From Eutreptiella sp. 'Long Island Sound 2002' (Eukaryota; Euglenozoa; Euglenophyceae; Eutreptiales; Eutreptiaceae), in assembly GCA_964036045.1 (NCBI GenBank), contig OZ038397.1, positions 22,846,032 to 22,910,031 on the forward strand: 64,000 nucleotides of DNA, written 5' to 3'. The position numbers and the translations under genes are program-made. How positions within the stretch are numbered: the first letter of the stretch is position 1; every line of letters begins with the position of its first letter. Positions 45,663-57,119 of the stretch are shown piece by piece. The notes beneath the pieces are model-generated. The model was not told the DNA's origin. It searched no databases and saw only the letters and a program-made list of their open reading frames with translations.

Positions 45663-48370
45663 AAAATTCTCCGATTCTGGTTTTCCACAGTACGAGAATT
45701 CTCGGATAAAAGAAAAAAAAAAAAAATTCTCCGATTCTTGTTTTCCACAAAACGAGAATTCTCGGATAAAAAAAAAAAAAAAAAAAAATCTCCAATTCTG
45801 AATTTCCACAAAACAAGAATTCTCGGATAAAAAAAAAAAAAAAATTGTCCGATTCCGGTTTTCCACAATACGAGAATTCTTGGATAAAAGAAAAAAAAAA
45901 TTCTCCAATTCAAGTTTTTCACAAAACGAGAATTCTCGGATAAAAAAAAAAAACAAAAAAAAAATTCTCCGATTCTGGTTTTCCACAATACGAGATTTCT
46001 CGGATAAAAAAAAAGAAAAAAAAATTCTCCAATTCCAGTTTTCCACAAAACGAGAAATCTCGGATTAAAAAAAGAAAAAAAAAAAAATTCTCCGATTCTG
46101 GTTTTCCCCAATACGAGAATTCTCGGATAAAAAAAAAAAAAAATTCTCCAATTCTGGCTTTTCACAAAACGAGAATTCTCGGAGAAAAACAAAAAAAAAA
46201 TAAAATTTGGATTCTGGTTTTCCACAATAGGAGAATTCTCGGCTAAAAAAAAAAAAAATTCTCCAATTCTGGTTTTCCACAATACGAGAATTCTCGGATA
46301 AAAAAAAAGAAAAAAAAAAAATCCTCCGATTCCGGTTTTCCACAATACGAGAATTCTCGGATAAGAAAAAAAAAAAAAAATTCTCCAATTCAAGTTTTCC
46401 ACAAAACGAGAAATCTCGGATTGAAAAAAAAAAAAAAAAAAAAAATTCTCCGATTCTGGTTTTCCACAATACGAGAATTCTCGGATAAAAAAAAAAAAAA
46501 ATTCTCCAATTCTGGTTTTTCACAAAACGAGAATTCTCGGATTAAAAAAAAAAAAAAAAAAAATTCTTTGATTCTGGTTTTCCACAATACGCGAATTCTC
46601 GGATAAAAAAAAAAAAAAAAATTCTCCAATTCTGGTTTTTCACAAAACGAGAATTCTCGGATTAAAAAAAAAAAAAAAAAAATTCTTTGATTCTGGTTTT
46701 CCACAAAACGAGAATTGTCGGATAAAAAAAGAAAAAAAAAAAATCTCCGATTTTGGTTTTCGACAATACGAGATTTCTCGGATTAAAAAAAAAAAAAAAA
46801 AATTCTCCAATTCCAGTTTTCCACAAAACGAGAAATCTCGGATTAAAAAAAGAAAAAAAAAAAAAATTCTCCAATTCTGGTGTTTCACAAAACCAGAATT
46901 CTCGGAGAAAAAAAAAAAAAAATTTTGGATTCTGGTTTTCCACAATAGGAGAATTCTCGGCTAAAAAAAAAAAAAAAATTCTCCAATTCTGGTTTTCCAT
47001 AAAACGAGAATTCTCGGATAAAAAAAAAAAAAAAAAAAATCCTCCGATTCCGGTTTTCCACAATACGAGAATTCTCGGATAAGAAAAAAAAAAATTCTCC
47101 AATTCTGGTTTTTCACAAAACGAGAATTCTCGGAGAAAAAAAAAAAATTTTTTTTGGATTCTGGTTTTCCACAATGAGAGAATTCTCGGCTAAAAAAAAA
47201 AAAAAAAATTCTCCAATTCTGGTTTTTCACAAAACGAGAATTGTCGGATAAAAAAAGAAAAAAAAAAAAAATCTCCGATTTTGGTTTTCCACAATACGCG
47301 ATTTCTCGGATTAAAAAAAAAAAAAAAAAATTCTCCAATTCCAGTTTTCCACAAAACGAGAAATCTCGGATTAAAAAAAGAAAAAAAAAAAATTCTCCAA
47401 TTCTGGTTTTTCACAAAACCAGAATTCTCGGAGAAAAAAAAAAAAAAATTTTTTGGATTCTGGTTTTCCACAATAGGAGAATTCTCGGCTAAAAAAAAAA
47501 AAAAAAATTCTCCAATTCTGGTTTTCCACAATACGAGAATTCTCGGATAAAAAAAAAAAAAAAAAAAAAATCCTCCGATTCCGGTTGTCCACAATACGAG
47601 AATTCTCGGATAAGAAAAAAAAAAAAAAAATTCTCCAATTCTGGTTTTTCACAAAACAAGAATTCTCGGATAAAAAGAAAAAAAAAAAATTCTCCGATTT
47701 TGGTTTTCCACGAAACGAGAATTCTCGGATAAAAAAAAAAAAAAAAAAAAAAATTCTCCGATTCTGGTTTTCCACAATACGAGAATTCTGGGATAAAAAA
47801 AAAAAACAAAAAAAAATTCTCCAATTCTGGTTTTCCACAAAACGAGAAATCTCGGATTAAAAAAAAGAAAAAAAAAAAAATTCTCCGATTCTGGTTTTCC
47901 ACAATACGAGAATTCTCGGATAAAAAAAAAAAAAAAATTCTCCAATTCTGGTTTTTCACAAAACGAGAATTCTCGGATAAAAAAAAAAACAAAAAAAAAA
48001 ATTCTCCGATTCTTGTTTTCCACAATACGAGATTTCTCGGATAAAAAAAGAGAAAAAAAAAATTCTCCAATTCCAGTTTTCCACAAAACGAGAAATCTCG
48101 GATTAAAAAAAGAAAAAAAAAAAAAAAATTTCCGATTCTGGTTTTCCCAAATACGAGAATTCTCGGATAAAAAAAAAAAAAAAAAAATTCTCCAATTCTG
48201 GTTTTCCACAAAACGAGAAATCTCGGATTAAAAAAAAGAAAAAAAAAAAAATTCTCCGATTCTGGTTTTCCACAATACGAGAATTCTGGGATAAAAAAAA
48301 AAAAAAAATTCTCCAATTCTGGTTTTTCACAAAACGAGAATTCTCGGATAAAATAAAAAAAAAAAAAAAA

Positions 48371-50387
48371 AATGCTCCGATTTCAGTTTTCCACGAAACG
48401 AGAATTCTCGGATAAAAAAAAAACAAAAAAAAAAAATTCTCCGATTCTGGTTTTCCACAATACGAGATTTCTCGGATAAAAAAAAAGAAAAAAAAAAATT
48501 CTCCAATTCAAGTTTTCCACAAAACGAGAAATCTCGGATTAAAAAAAAAAAAAAAAAAAAAAATTCTCCGATTCTGGTTTTCCCATATACGAGAATTCTC
48601 GGATAAAAAAAAAAAAAAAAATTCTCCAATTCTGGTTTTCCACAAAACGTGAAATCTCGGATTAAAAAAAAAAAAAAAAAATTCTCCGATTCTGGTTTTC
48701 CACAATACGAGAATTTTCGGATAAAAAAAAAAAAAAAATTCTCCAATTCTGGTTTTCCACAATACGAGAATGCTCGGATAACAAAAAAAAAAAAAAAAAA
48801 AAATTCTCCAATTCTGGTTTTCCCAAATACGAGAATTCTCGGATAAACAAAAAAAAAAAAAAAATCTCCGATTCTGGTTTTCCACAATACGAGAATTCTC
48901 GGATAAAAAAAAAAAAAAAAAATTCTCCAATTCTGGTTTTCCACAAAACGTGAAATCTCGGATTAAAAAAAAAAAAAAAAAATCTCCGATTCTGGTTTTC
49001 CACAATACGAGAATTCTCGGATAAAAAAAAAAAATATTCTCCAATTCTGGTTTTTCACAAAACGAGAATGCTCGGATAAAAAAAAAAAAAAAAAAAAAAT
49101 TCTCCGATTCTGGTTTTCCCAAATACGAGAATTCTCGGATAAAAAAAAAAAAAAAAATTCTCCAATTCTGGTTTTCCACAAAACGAGAAATCTCGGATCA
49201 AAAAAAAGAAAAAAAAAAAAATTCTCCGATTCTGGTTTTCCACAATACGAGAATTCTCGGATAAAAAAAAAAAAAAATTTTCCAATTCTGGTTTTTCACA
49301 AAACCAGAATTCTCGGAGAAAAAAAAAAAATTTTTTTTGGATTCTGGTTTTCCACAATGGGAGAATTCTCGGCTAAAAAAAAAAAAAAAAATTCTCCAAT
49401 TCTGGTTTTCCACAATACGAGAATTCTCGGATAAAAAAAAAAAAAAAAAAAAAAATCCTCCGATTCCGGTTGTCCACAATACGAGAATTCTCGGATAAGA
49501 AAAAAAAAAAAAAAAAAATTCTCCGATTCTGGTTTTCCACAATACGAGAATTCTCGGATAAAAAAAAAAAAAAAAAAAAAAAATCCTCCGATTCCGGTTG
49601 TCCACAATACGAGAATTCTCGGATAAGAAAAAAAAAAAAAAAAATTCTCCAATTCTGGTTTTTCACAAAACAAGAATTCTCGGATAAAAAGAAAAAAAAA
49701 AAAATTCTCCGATTTTGGTTTTCCACGAAACGAGAATTCTCGGATAAAAAAAAAAAAAAAAAAAAAAAAATTCTCCGATTCTGGTTTTCCACAATACGAG
49801 AATTCTCGGATAAAAAAAAAAAACAAAAAAAAATTCTCCAATTCTGGTTTTCCACAAAACGAGAAATCTCGGATTAAAAAAAAGAAAAAAAAAAAAATTC
49901 TCCGATTCTGGTTTTCCACAATACGAGAATTCTCGGATAAAAAAAAAAAAAAAAAAATTCTCCAATTCTGGTTTTTCACAAAACGAGAATTCTCGGATAA
50001 AAAAAAAAACAAAAAAAAAATTCTCCGATTCTTGTTTTCCACAATACGAGATTTCTCGGATAAAAAAAGAGAAAAAAAAAATTCTCCAATTCCAGTTTTC
50101 CACAAAACGAGAAATCTCGGATTAAAAAAAAGGAAAAAAAAAAAAATTTCCGATTCTGGTTTTCCCAAATACGAGAATTCTCGGATAAAAAAAAAAAAAA
50201 AAAATTCTCCAATTCTGGTTTTCCACAAAACGAGAAATCTCGGATTAAAAAAAAGAAAAAAAAAAATTCTCCGATTCTGGTTTTCCACAATACGAGAATT
50301 CTGGGATAAAAAAAAAAAAAAAAAATTCTCCAATTCTGGTTTTTCACAAAACGAGAATTCTCGGATAAAATAAAAAAAAAAAAAAAA
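48371..50387 (+). repeat. 2.3-kb HOR, shortened copy (2,017 bp)
   Basis: It starts with TGCTCCGATTTCAG and ends at the next occurrence of that monomer. It follows the order of the 2,323-bp units but is 306 bp shorter. The TTGTTCGATTC monomer and neighbours are missing near 48800, where the B monomer is fused to CCCAAATACG, and a local duplicate with CCGGTTGTCC is present at 49475 and 49606. Confidence 0.8.
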
Positions 50388-52710
50388 TGCTCCGATTTCA
50401 GTTTTCCACGAAACGAGAATTCTCGGATAAAAAAAAAAACAAAAAAAAAAAATTCTCCGATTCTCGTTTTCCACAATACGAGATTTCTCGGATAAAAAAA
50501 AAGAAAAAAAAAAAATTCTCCAATTCAAGTTTTCCACAAAACGAGAAATCTCGGATTAAAAAAAAAAAAAAAAAAAAAAATTCTCCGATTCTGGTTTTCC
50601 CATATACGAGAATTCTCGGATAAAAAAAAAAAAAAAAAATTCTCCAATTCTGGTTTTCCACAAAACGTGAAATCTCGGATTAAAAAAAAAAAAAAAAAAT
50701 TCTCCGATTCTGGTTTTCCACAATAGGGGAATTTTCGGATAAAAAAAAAAAAAAAAAATTCTCCAATTCTGGTTTTCCACAATACGAGAATGCTCGGATA
50801 ACAAAAAAAAAAAAAAAAAAAAATTGTTCGATTCCGGTTTTCCACAAAACGAGAATTCTCAGATAAAAAAAAAAAAAAAAAATTCTCCAATTCAAGTTTT
50901 CCACAAAACGAGAAATCTCGGATTAAAAAAAAAAAAAAAAAAAAATTCTCCAATTCTGGTTTTCCCCAATACGAGAATTCTCGGATAAAAAAAAAAAAAA
51001 ATTCTCCAATTCCGGTTTTCCACAAAACGTGAAATCTCGGATTAAAAAAAAAAAAAAAAAAATTTTCCGATTCTGGTTTTCCACAATACGAGAATTCTCG
51101 GATAAACAAAAAAAAAAAAAAATTCTCCAATTCTGGTTTTCCACAAAACGTGAAATCTCGGATTAAAAAAAAAAAAAAAAAAATCTCCGATTCTGGTTTT
51201 CCACAATACGAGAATTCTCGGATAAAAAAAAAAAATATTCTCCAATTCTGGTTTTTCACAAAACGAGAATGCTCGGATAAAAAAAAAAAAAAAAAAAAAA
51301 TTCTCCGATTCCGGTTTTCCCAAATACGAGAATTCTCGGATAAAAAAAAAAAAAAAATTCTCCAATTCTGGTTTTCCACAAAACGAGAAATCTCGGATTA
51401 AAAAAAAGAAAAAAAAAAAAATTCTCCGATTCTGGTTTTCCACAATACGAGAATTCTCGGATAAAAAAAAAAAAAAAATTTTCCAATTCTGGTTTTTCAC
51501 AAAACCAGAATTCTCGGAGAAAAAAAAAAAAAATTTTTTTGGATTCTGGTTTTCCACAATGGGAGAATTCTCGGCTAAAAAAAAAAAAAAAAATTCTCCA
51601 ATTCTGGTTTTCCACAATACGAGAATTCTCGGATAAAAAAAAAAAAAAAAAAAAATCCTCCGATTCCGGTTGTCCACAATACGAGAATTCTCGGATAAGA
51701 AAAAAAAAAAAAAATTCTCCAATTCTGGTTTTTCACAAAACGAGAATTCTCGGATAAAAAGAAAAAAAAAAAATTCTCCGATGTTGGTTTTCCACGAAAC
51801 GAGAATTCTCGGATAAAAAAAAAAAAAAAAAAAAAAAATTCTCCGATTCTGGTTTTCCACAATACGAGAATTCTCGGATAAAAAAAAAAAACAAAAAAAA
51901 AATTCTCCAATTCTGGTTTTCCACAAAACGAGAAATCTCGGATTAAAAAAAAGAAAAAAAAAAAAATTCTCCGATTCTGGTTTTCCACAATACGAGAATT
52001 CTCGGATAAAAAAAAAAAAAAAAAATTCTCCAATTCTGGTTTTTCACAAAACGAGAATTCTCGGATAAAAAAAAAAAACAAAAAAAAAAATTCTCCGATT
52101 CTTGTTTTCCACAATACGAGATTTCTCGGATAAAAAAAAGAAAAAAAAAAAAAAATTTCCGATTCTGGTTTTCCCAAATACGAGAATTCTCGGATAAAAA
52201 AAAAAACAAAAAAAAAAAATTCTCCGATTCTGGTTTTCCACAATACGAGATTTCTCGGATAAAAAAAAAGAAAAAAAAAATTCTCCAATTCAAGTTTTCC
52301 ACAAAACGAGAAATCTCGGATTAAAAAAAAAAAAAAAAAAAAAAATTCTCCGATTCTGGTTTTCCCCAATACGAGAATTCTCGGATAAAAAAAAAAAAAA
52401 AAAATTCTCCAATTCTGGTTTTCCACAAAACGTGAAATCTCGGATTAAAAAAAAAAAAAAAAAAATTCTCCGATTCTGGTTTTCCACAATACGAGAATTT
52501 TCGGATAAAAAAAAAAAAAAAAATTCTCCAATTCTGGTTTTCCACAATACGAGAATTCTCGGATAACAAAAAAAAAAAAAAAAAAAAATTGTTCGATTCC
52601 GGTTTTCCACAAAACGAGAATTCTGGGATAAAAAAAAAAAAAAAAAATTCTCCAATTCTGGTTTTTCACAAAACGAGAATTCTCGGATAAAAAAAAAAAA
52701 AAAAAAAAAA
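50388..52710 (+). repeat. 2,323-bp HOR unit 1 (38 monomers)
   Basis: The first base is the T of TGCTCCGATTTCAG and the next unit starts at 52711, so the unit is 2,323 bp. I counted 38 monomer starts, mean 61 bp. Diagnostic monomers in order are CCCATATACG (50600), GGAATTTTCGG (50729), GAATGCTCGGATAAC (50790), TTGTTCGATTC (50824), GGATAAACAAA (51102), ATATTCTCC (51235), CACAAAACCAG (51500), AATGGGAG (51558), CCGGTTGTCC (51668), CGATGTTGG (51779) and AATTCTGGG (52620). Confidence 0.9.
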
Positions 52711-55033
52711 TGCTCCGATTTCAGTTTTCCACGAAACGAGAATTCTCGGATAAAAAAAAAAACAAAAAAAAAAAATTCTCCGATTCTGGTTTTCCACAAT
52801 ACGAGATTTCTCGGATAAAAAAAAAGAAAAAAAAAAAATTCTCCAATTCAAGTTTTCCACAAAACGAGAAATCTCGGATTAAAAAAAAAAAAAAAAAAAA
52901 AATTCTCCGATTCTGGTTTTCCCATATACGAGAATTCTCGGATAAAAAAAAAAAAAAAAATTCTCCAATTCTGGTTTTCCACAAAACGTGAAATCTCGGA
53001 TTAAAAAAAAAAAAAAAAAATTCTCCGATTCTGGTTTTCCACAATACGGGAATTTTCGGATAAAAAAAAAAAAAAAAAAATTCTCCAATTCTGGTTTTCC
53101 ACAATACGAGAATGCTCGGATAACAAAAAAAAAAAAAAAAAAAAAAATTGTTCGATTCCGGTTTTCCACAAAACGAGAATTCTCAGATAAAAAAAAAAAA
53201 AAAAAATTCTCCAATTCAAGTTTTCCACAAAACGAGAAATCTCGGATTAAAAAAAAAAAAAAAAAAAAATTCTCCAATTCTGGTTTTCCCCAATACGAGA
53301 ATTCTCGGATAAAAAAAAAAAAAAAATTCTCCAATTCCGGTTTTCCACAAAACGTGAAATCTCGGATTAAAAAAAAAAAAAAAAAAATTTTCCGATTCTG
53401 GTTTTCCACAATACGAGAATTCTCGGATAAACAAAAAAAAAAAAAAATTCTCCAATTCTGGTTTTCCACAAAACGTGAAATCTCGGATTAAAAAAAAAAA
53501 AAAAAAAAATCTCCGATTCTGGTTTTCCACAATACGAGAATTCTCGGATAAAAAAAAAAAATATTCTCCAATTCTGGTTTTTCACAAAACGAGAATGCTC
53601 GGATAAAAAAAAAAAAAAAAAAAAATTCTCCGATTCCGGTTTTCCCAAATACGAGAATTCTCGGATAAAAAAAAAAAAAAAAATTCTCCAATTCTGGTTT
53701 TCCACAAAACGAGAAATCTCGGATTAAAAAAAAGAAAAAAAAAAAAAATTCTCCGATTCTGGTTTTCCACAATACGAGAATTCTCGGATAAAAAAAAAAA
53801 AAAAATTTTCCAATTCTGGTTTTTCACAAAACCAGAATTCTCGGAGAAAAAAAAAAAAAAATTTTTTGGATTCTGGTTTTCCACAATGGGAGAATTCTCG
53901 GCTAAAAAAAAAAAAAAAAATTCTCCAATTCTGGTTTTCCACAATACGAGAATTCTCGGATAAAAAAAAAAAAAAAAAAAAAATCCTCCGATTCCGGTTG
54001 TCCACAATACGAGAATTCTCGGATAAGAAAAAAAAAAAAAAATTCTCCAATTCTGGTTTTTCACAAAACGAGAATTCTCGGATAAAAAGAAAAAAAAAAA
54101 ATTCTCCGATGTTGGTTTTCCACGAAACGAGAATTCTCGGATAAAAAAAAAAAAAAAAAAAAAAATTCTCCGATTCTGGTTTTCCACAATACGAGAATTC
54201 TCGGATAAAAAAAAAAAACAAAAAAAAAATTCTCCAATTCTGGTTTTCCACAAAACGAGAAATCTCGGATTAAAAAAAAGAAAAAAAAAAAAATTCTCCG
54301 ATTCTGGTTTTCCACAATACGAGAATTCTCGGATAAAAAAAAAAAAAAAAATTCTCCAATTCTGGTTTTTCACAAAACGAGAATTCTCGGATAAAAAAAA
54401 AAAACAAAAAAAAAAATTCTCCGATTCTTGTTTTCCACAATACGAGATTTCTCGGATAAAAAAAAGAAAAAAAAAAAAAAAAATTTCCGATTCTGGTTTT
54501 CCCAAATACGAGAATTCTCGGATAAAAAAAAAAACAAAAAAAAAAAATTCTCCGATTCTGGTTTTCCACAATACGAGATTTCTCGGATAAAAAAAAAGAA
54601 AAAAAAAATTCTCCAATTCAAGTTTTCCACAAAACGAGAAATCTCGGATTAAAAAAAAAAAAAAAAAAAAAAATTCTCCGATTCTGGTTTTCCCCAATAC
54701 GAGAATTCTCGGATAAAAAAAAAAAAAAAAATTCTCCAATTCTGGTTTTCCACAAAACGTGAAATCTCGGATTAAAAAAAAAAAAAAAAAATTCTCCGAT
54801 TCTGGTTTTCCACAATACGAGAATTTTCGGATAAAAAAAAAAAAAAAATTCTCCAATTCTGGTTTTCCACAATACGAGAATTCTCGGATAACAAAAAAAA
54901 AAAAAAAAAAAAAATTGTTCGATTCCGGTTTTCCACAAAACGAGAATTCTGGGATAAAAAAAAAAAAAAAAATTCTCCAATTCTGGTTTTTCACAAAACG
55001 AGAATTCTCGGATAAAATAAAAAAAAAAAAAAA
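52711..55033 (+). repeat. 2,323-bp HOR unit 2
   Basis: It has the same length and the same order of diagnostic monomers as 50388-52710, including the rare CGATGTTGG (54107) and AATTCTGGG (54948). Differences I noticed are few: single bases such as CAATAGGGG versus CAATACGGG, and A-run lengths. This is the most homogeneous long repeat in the window and probably the youngest. Confidence 0.9.
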
Positions 55034-56130
55034 ATGCTCCGATTTCAGTTTTCCACGAAACGAGAATTCTCGGATAAAAAAAAAAACAAAAAAAAAAAAT
55101 TCTCCGATTCTGGTTTTCCACAATACGAGATTTCTCGGATAAAAAAAAAGAAAAAAAAAAAATTCTCCAATTCAAGTTTTCCACAAAACGAGAAATCTCG
55201 GATTAAAAAAAAAAAAAAAAAAAAAATTCTCCGATTCTGATTTTCCCCAATACGAGAATTCTCGGATAAAAAAAAAAAAAAAAATTCTCCAATTCTGGTT
55301 TTCCACAAAACGTGAAATCTCGGATTAAAAAAAAAAAAAAAAATTCTCCGATTCTGGTTTTCCACAATACGAGAATTTTCGGATAAAAAAAAAAAAAAAA
55401 ATTCTCCAATTCTGGTTTTCCACAATACGAGAATTCTCGGATAACAAAAAAAAAAAAAAACAAAAATTTTTCGATTCCGGTTTTCCACAAAACGAGAATT
55501 CTCAGATAAAAAAAAAAAAAAAAAAAAATTCTCCAATTCAAGTTTTCCACAAAACGAGAAATCTCGGATTAGAAAAAAAAAAAAAAAAAAAATTCTCCAA
55601 TTCTGGTTTTCCCCAATACGAGAATTCTCGGATAAAAAAAAAAAAAAATTCTCCAATTCTGGTTTTCCACAAAACGTGAAATCTCGGATTAAAAAAAAAA
55701 AAAAAAAAAATTTTCCGATTCTGGTTTTCCACAATACGAGAATTCTCGGATAAAAAAAAAAAAAAAAAATTCTCCAATTCTGGTTTTCCACAAAACGTGA
55801 AATCTCGGATTAAAAAAAAAAAAAAAAAAAAAATCTCCGATTCTGGTTTTCCACAATACGAGAATTCTCGGATAAAAAAAAAAAATATTCTCCAATTCTG
55901 GTTTTTCACAAAACGAGAATGCTCGGATAAAAAAAAAAAAAAAAAAAAAAAAATTCTCCGATTCTGGTTTTCCCAAATACGAGAATTCTCGGATAAAAAA
56001 AAAAAAAAAATTCTCCAATTCTGGTTTTCCACAAAACGAGAAATCTCGGATTAAAAAAAAGAAAAAAAAAAAAAATTCTCCGATTCTGGTTTTCCACAAT
56101 ACGAGAATTCTCGGATAAAAAAAAAAAAAA
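55034..56130 (+). repeat. 2.3-kb HOR unit 3, truncated
   Basis: It follows units 1 and 2 from TGCTCCGATTTCAG through TTTTTCGATTCCGG (55467) and ATATTCTCC (55884) to about 56130. There the CACAAAACCAG monomer is replaced by TTTTTCAAAAAACG, and the sequence switches to the 34531-type block. Private changes include TTCTGATTTTCCCC. Confidence 0.85.
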
Positions 56131-57007
56131 ATTTTCCAATTCTGGTTTTTCAAAAAACGAGAATTCTCGGATAAAAAAAAAAAAACAAAAAAAAAAAAAT
56201 TCTCCGATTCTCGTTTTCCACAATACGAGATTTCTCGGATAAAAAAAAAGAGAAAAAAAAAATTCTCCAATTCGAGTTTTCCACAAAACGAGAAATCTCG
56301 GATTAAAAAAAGAAAAAAAAAAAAAAATTCTCCGATTCTGGTTTTCCCCAAGCGAGAATTCTCGGATAAAAAAAAAAAAAAATTCTCCAATTCTGGCTTT
56401 TCACAAAACGAGAATTCTCGGAGAAAAAAAAAAAAAAATTTGGATTCTGGTTTTCCACCATGGGAGAATTCTCGGCTAAAAAAAAAAAAAAAAAAATTCT
56501 CCAATTCAAGTTTTCCACAAAACGAGAAATCTCGGATTAAAAAAAAAAAAAAAAAAAAAATTCTCCGATTCCGGTTTTCCACAATACGAGAATTCTCGGA
56601 TAAAAAAAAAAAAAAAATTCTCCAATTCTGGTTTTTCACAAAACGAGAATTGTCGGATAAAAAAAAAAAAAAAAATCTCCGATTTTGGTTTTCCACAATA
56701 CGAGATTTCTCGGATAAAAAAAAAAAAAAAAAAATTCTCCAATTCCAGTTTTCCACAAAACGAGAAATCTCAGATTAAAAAAAGAAAAAAAAAAAAAATT
56801 CTCCGATTCTCGTTTTCCCCAATACGAGAATTCTCGGATAAAAAAAAAAAAAAAATTCTCCAATTCTGGTTTTTCACAAAACGAGAATTCTCGGACAAAA
56901 AAAAAATTTTTTTTTGGATTCTCGTTTTCCACAATGAGAGAATTCTCGGCTAAAAAAAAAAAAAAATTCTCCAATTCTGGTTTTCCACAATACGAGAATT
57001 CTCCCGT

Positions 57008-57024
57008 TCCCGTTTTCCACGAAA
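57008..57024 (-). other. CENP-B-box-like motif
   Basis: Same 17 bases as at 4717. It is the copy of the 35409 site at an offset of 21,599 bp; the base just outside the motif differs (GAAAAG instead of GAAACG). Confidence 0.7.
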
Positions 57025-57083
57025 AGAATATTCTCGGAAAAAAAAAAAAAAAAAAAATTCTCCGATTCTGGTTTTCCACAATA

Positions 57084-57119
57084 CGAGAATTCTCGGTTCC
57101 ACAAAACGAGAATTCTCGG
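57084..57119 (+). repeat. Fused monomer junction without A-run, CACAAAACG form
   Basis: Copy of the 35483-35518 join at an offset of 21,601 bp. Confidence 0.8.

Larger units (their letters stand above)
45091..48370 (+). repeat. Copy of 26560-30000
   Basis: Offset is about 18,530 bp at its left end, including the TATATATA spacer at 45655, and 18,370 at its right end. Near 46620-46690 a B monomer and a TTCTTTGATTC monomer are duplicated relative to the left copy. Confidence 0.75.
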
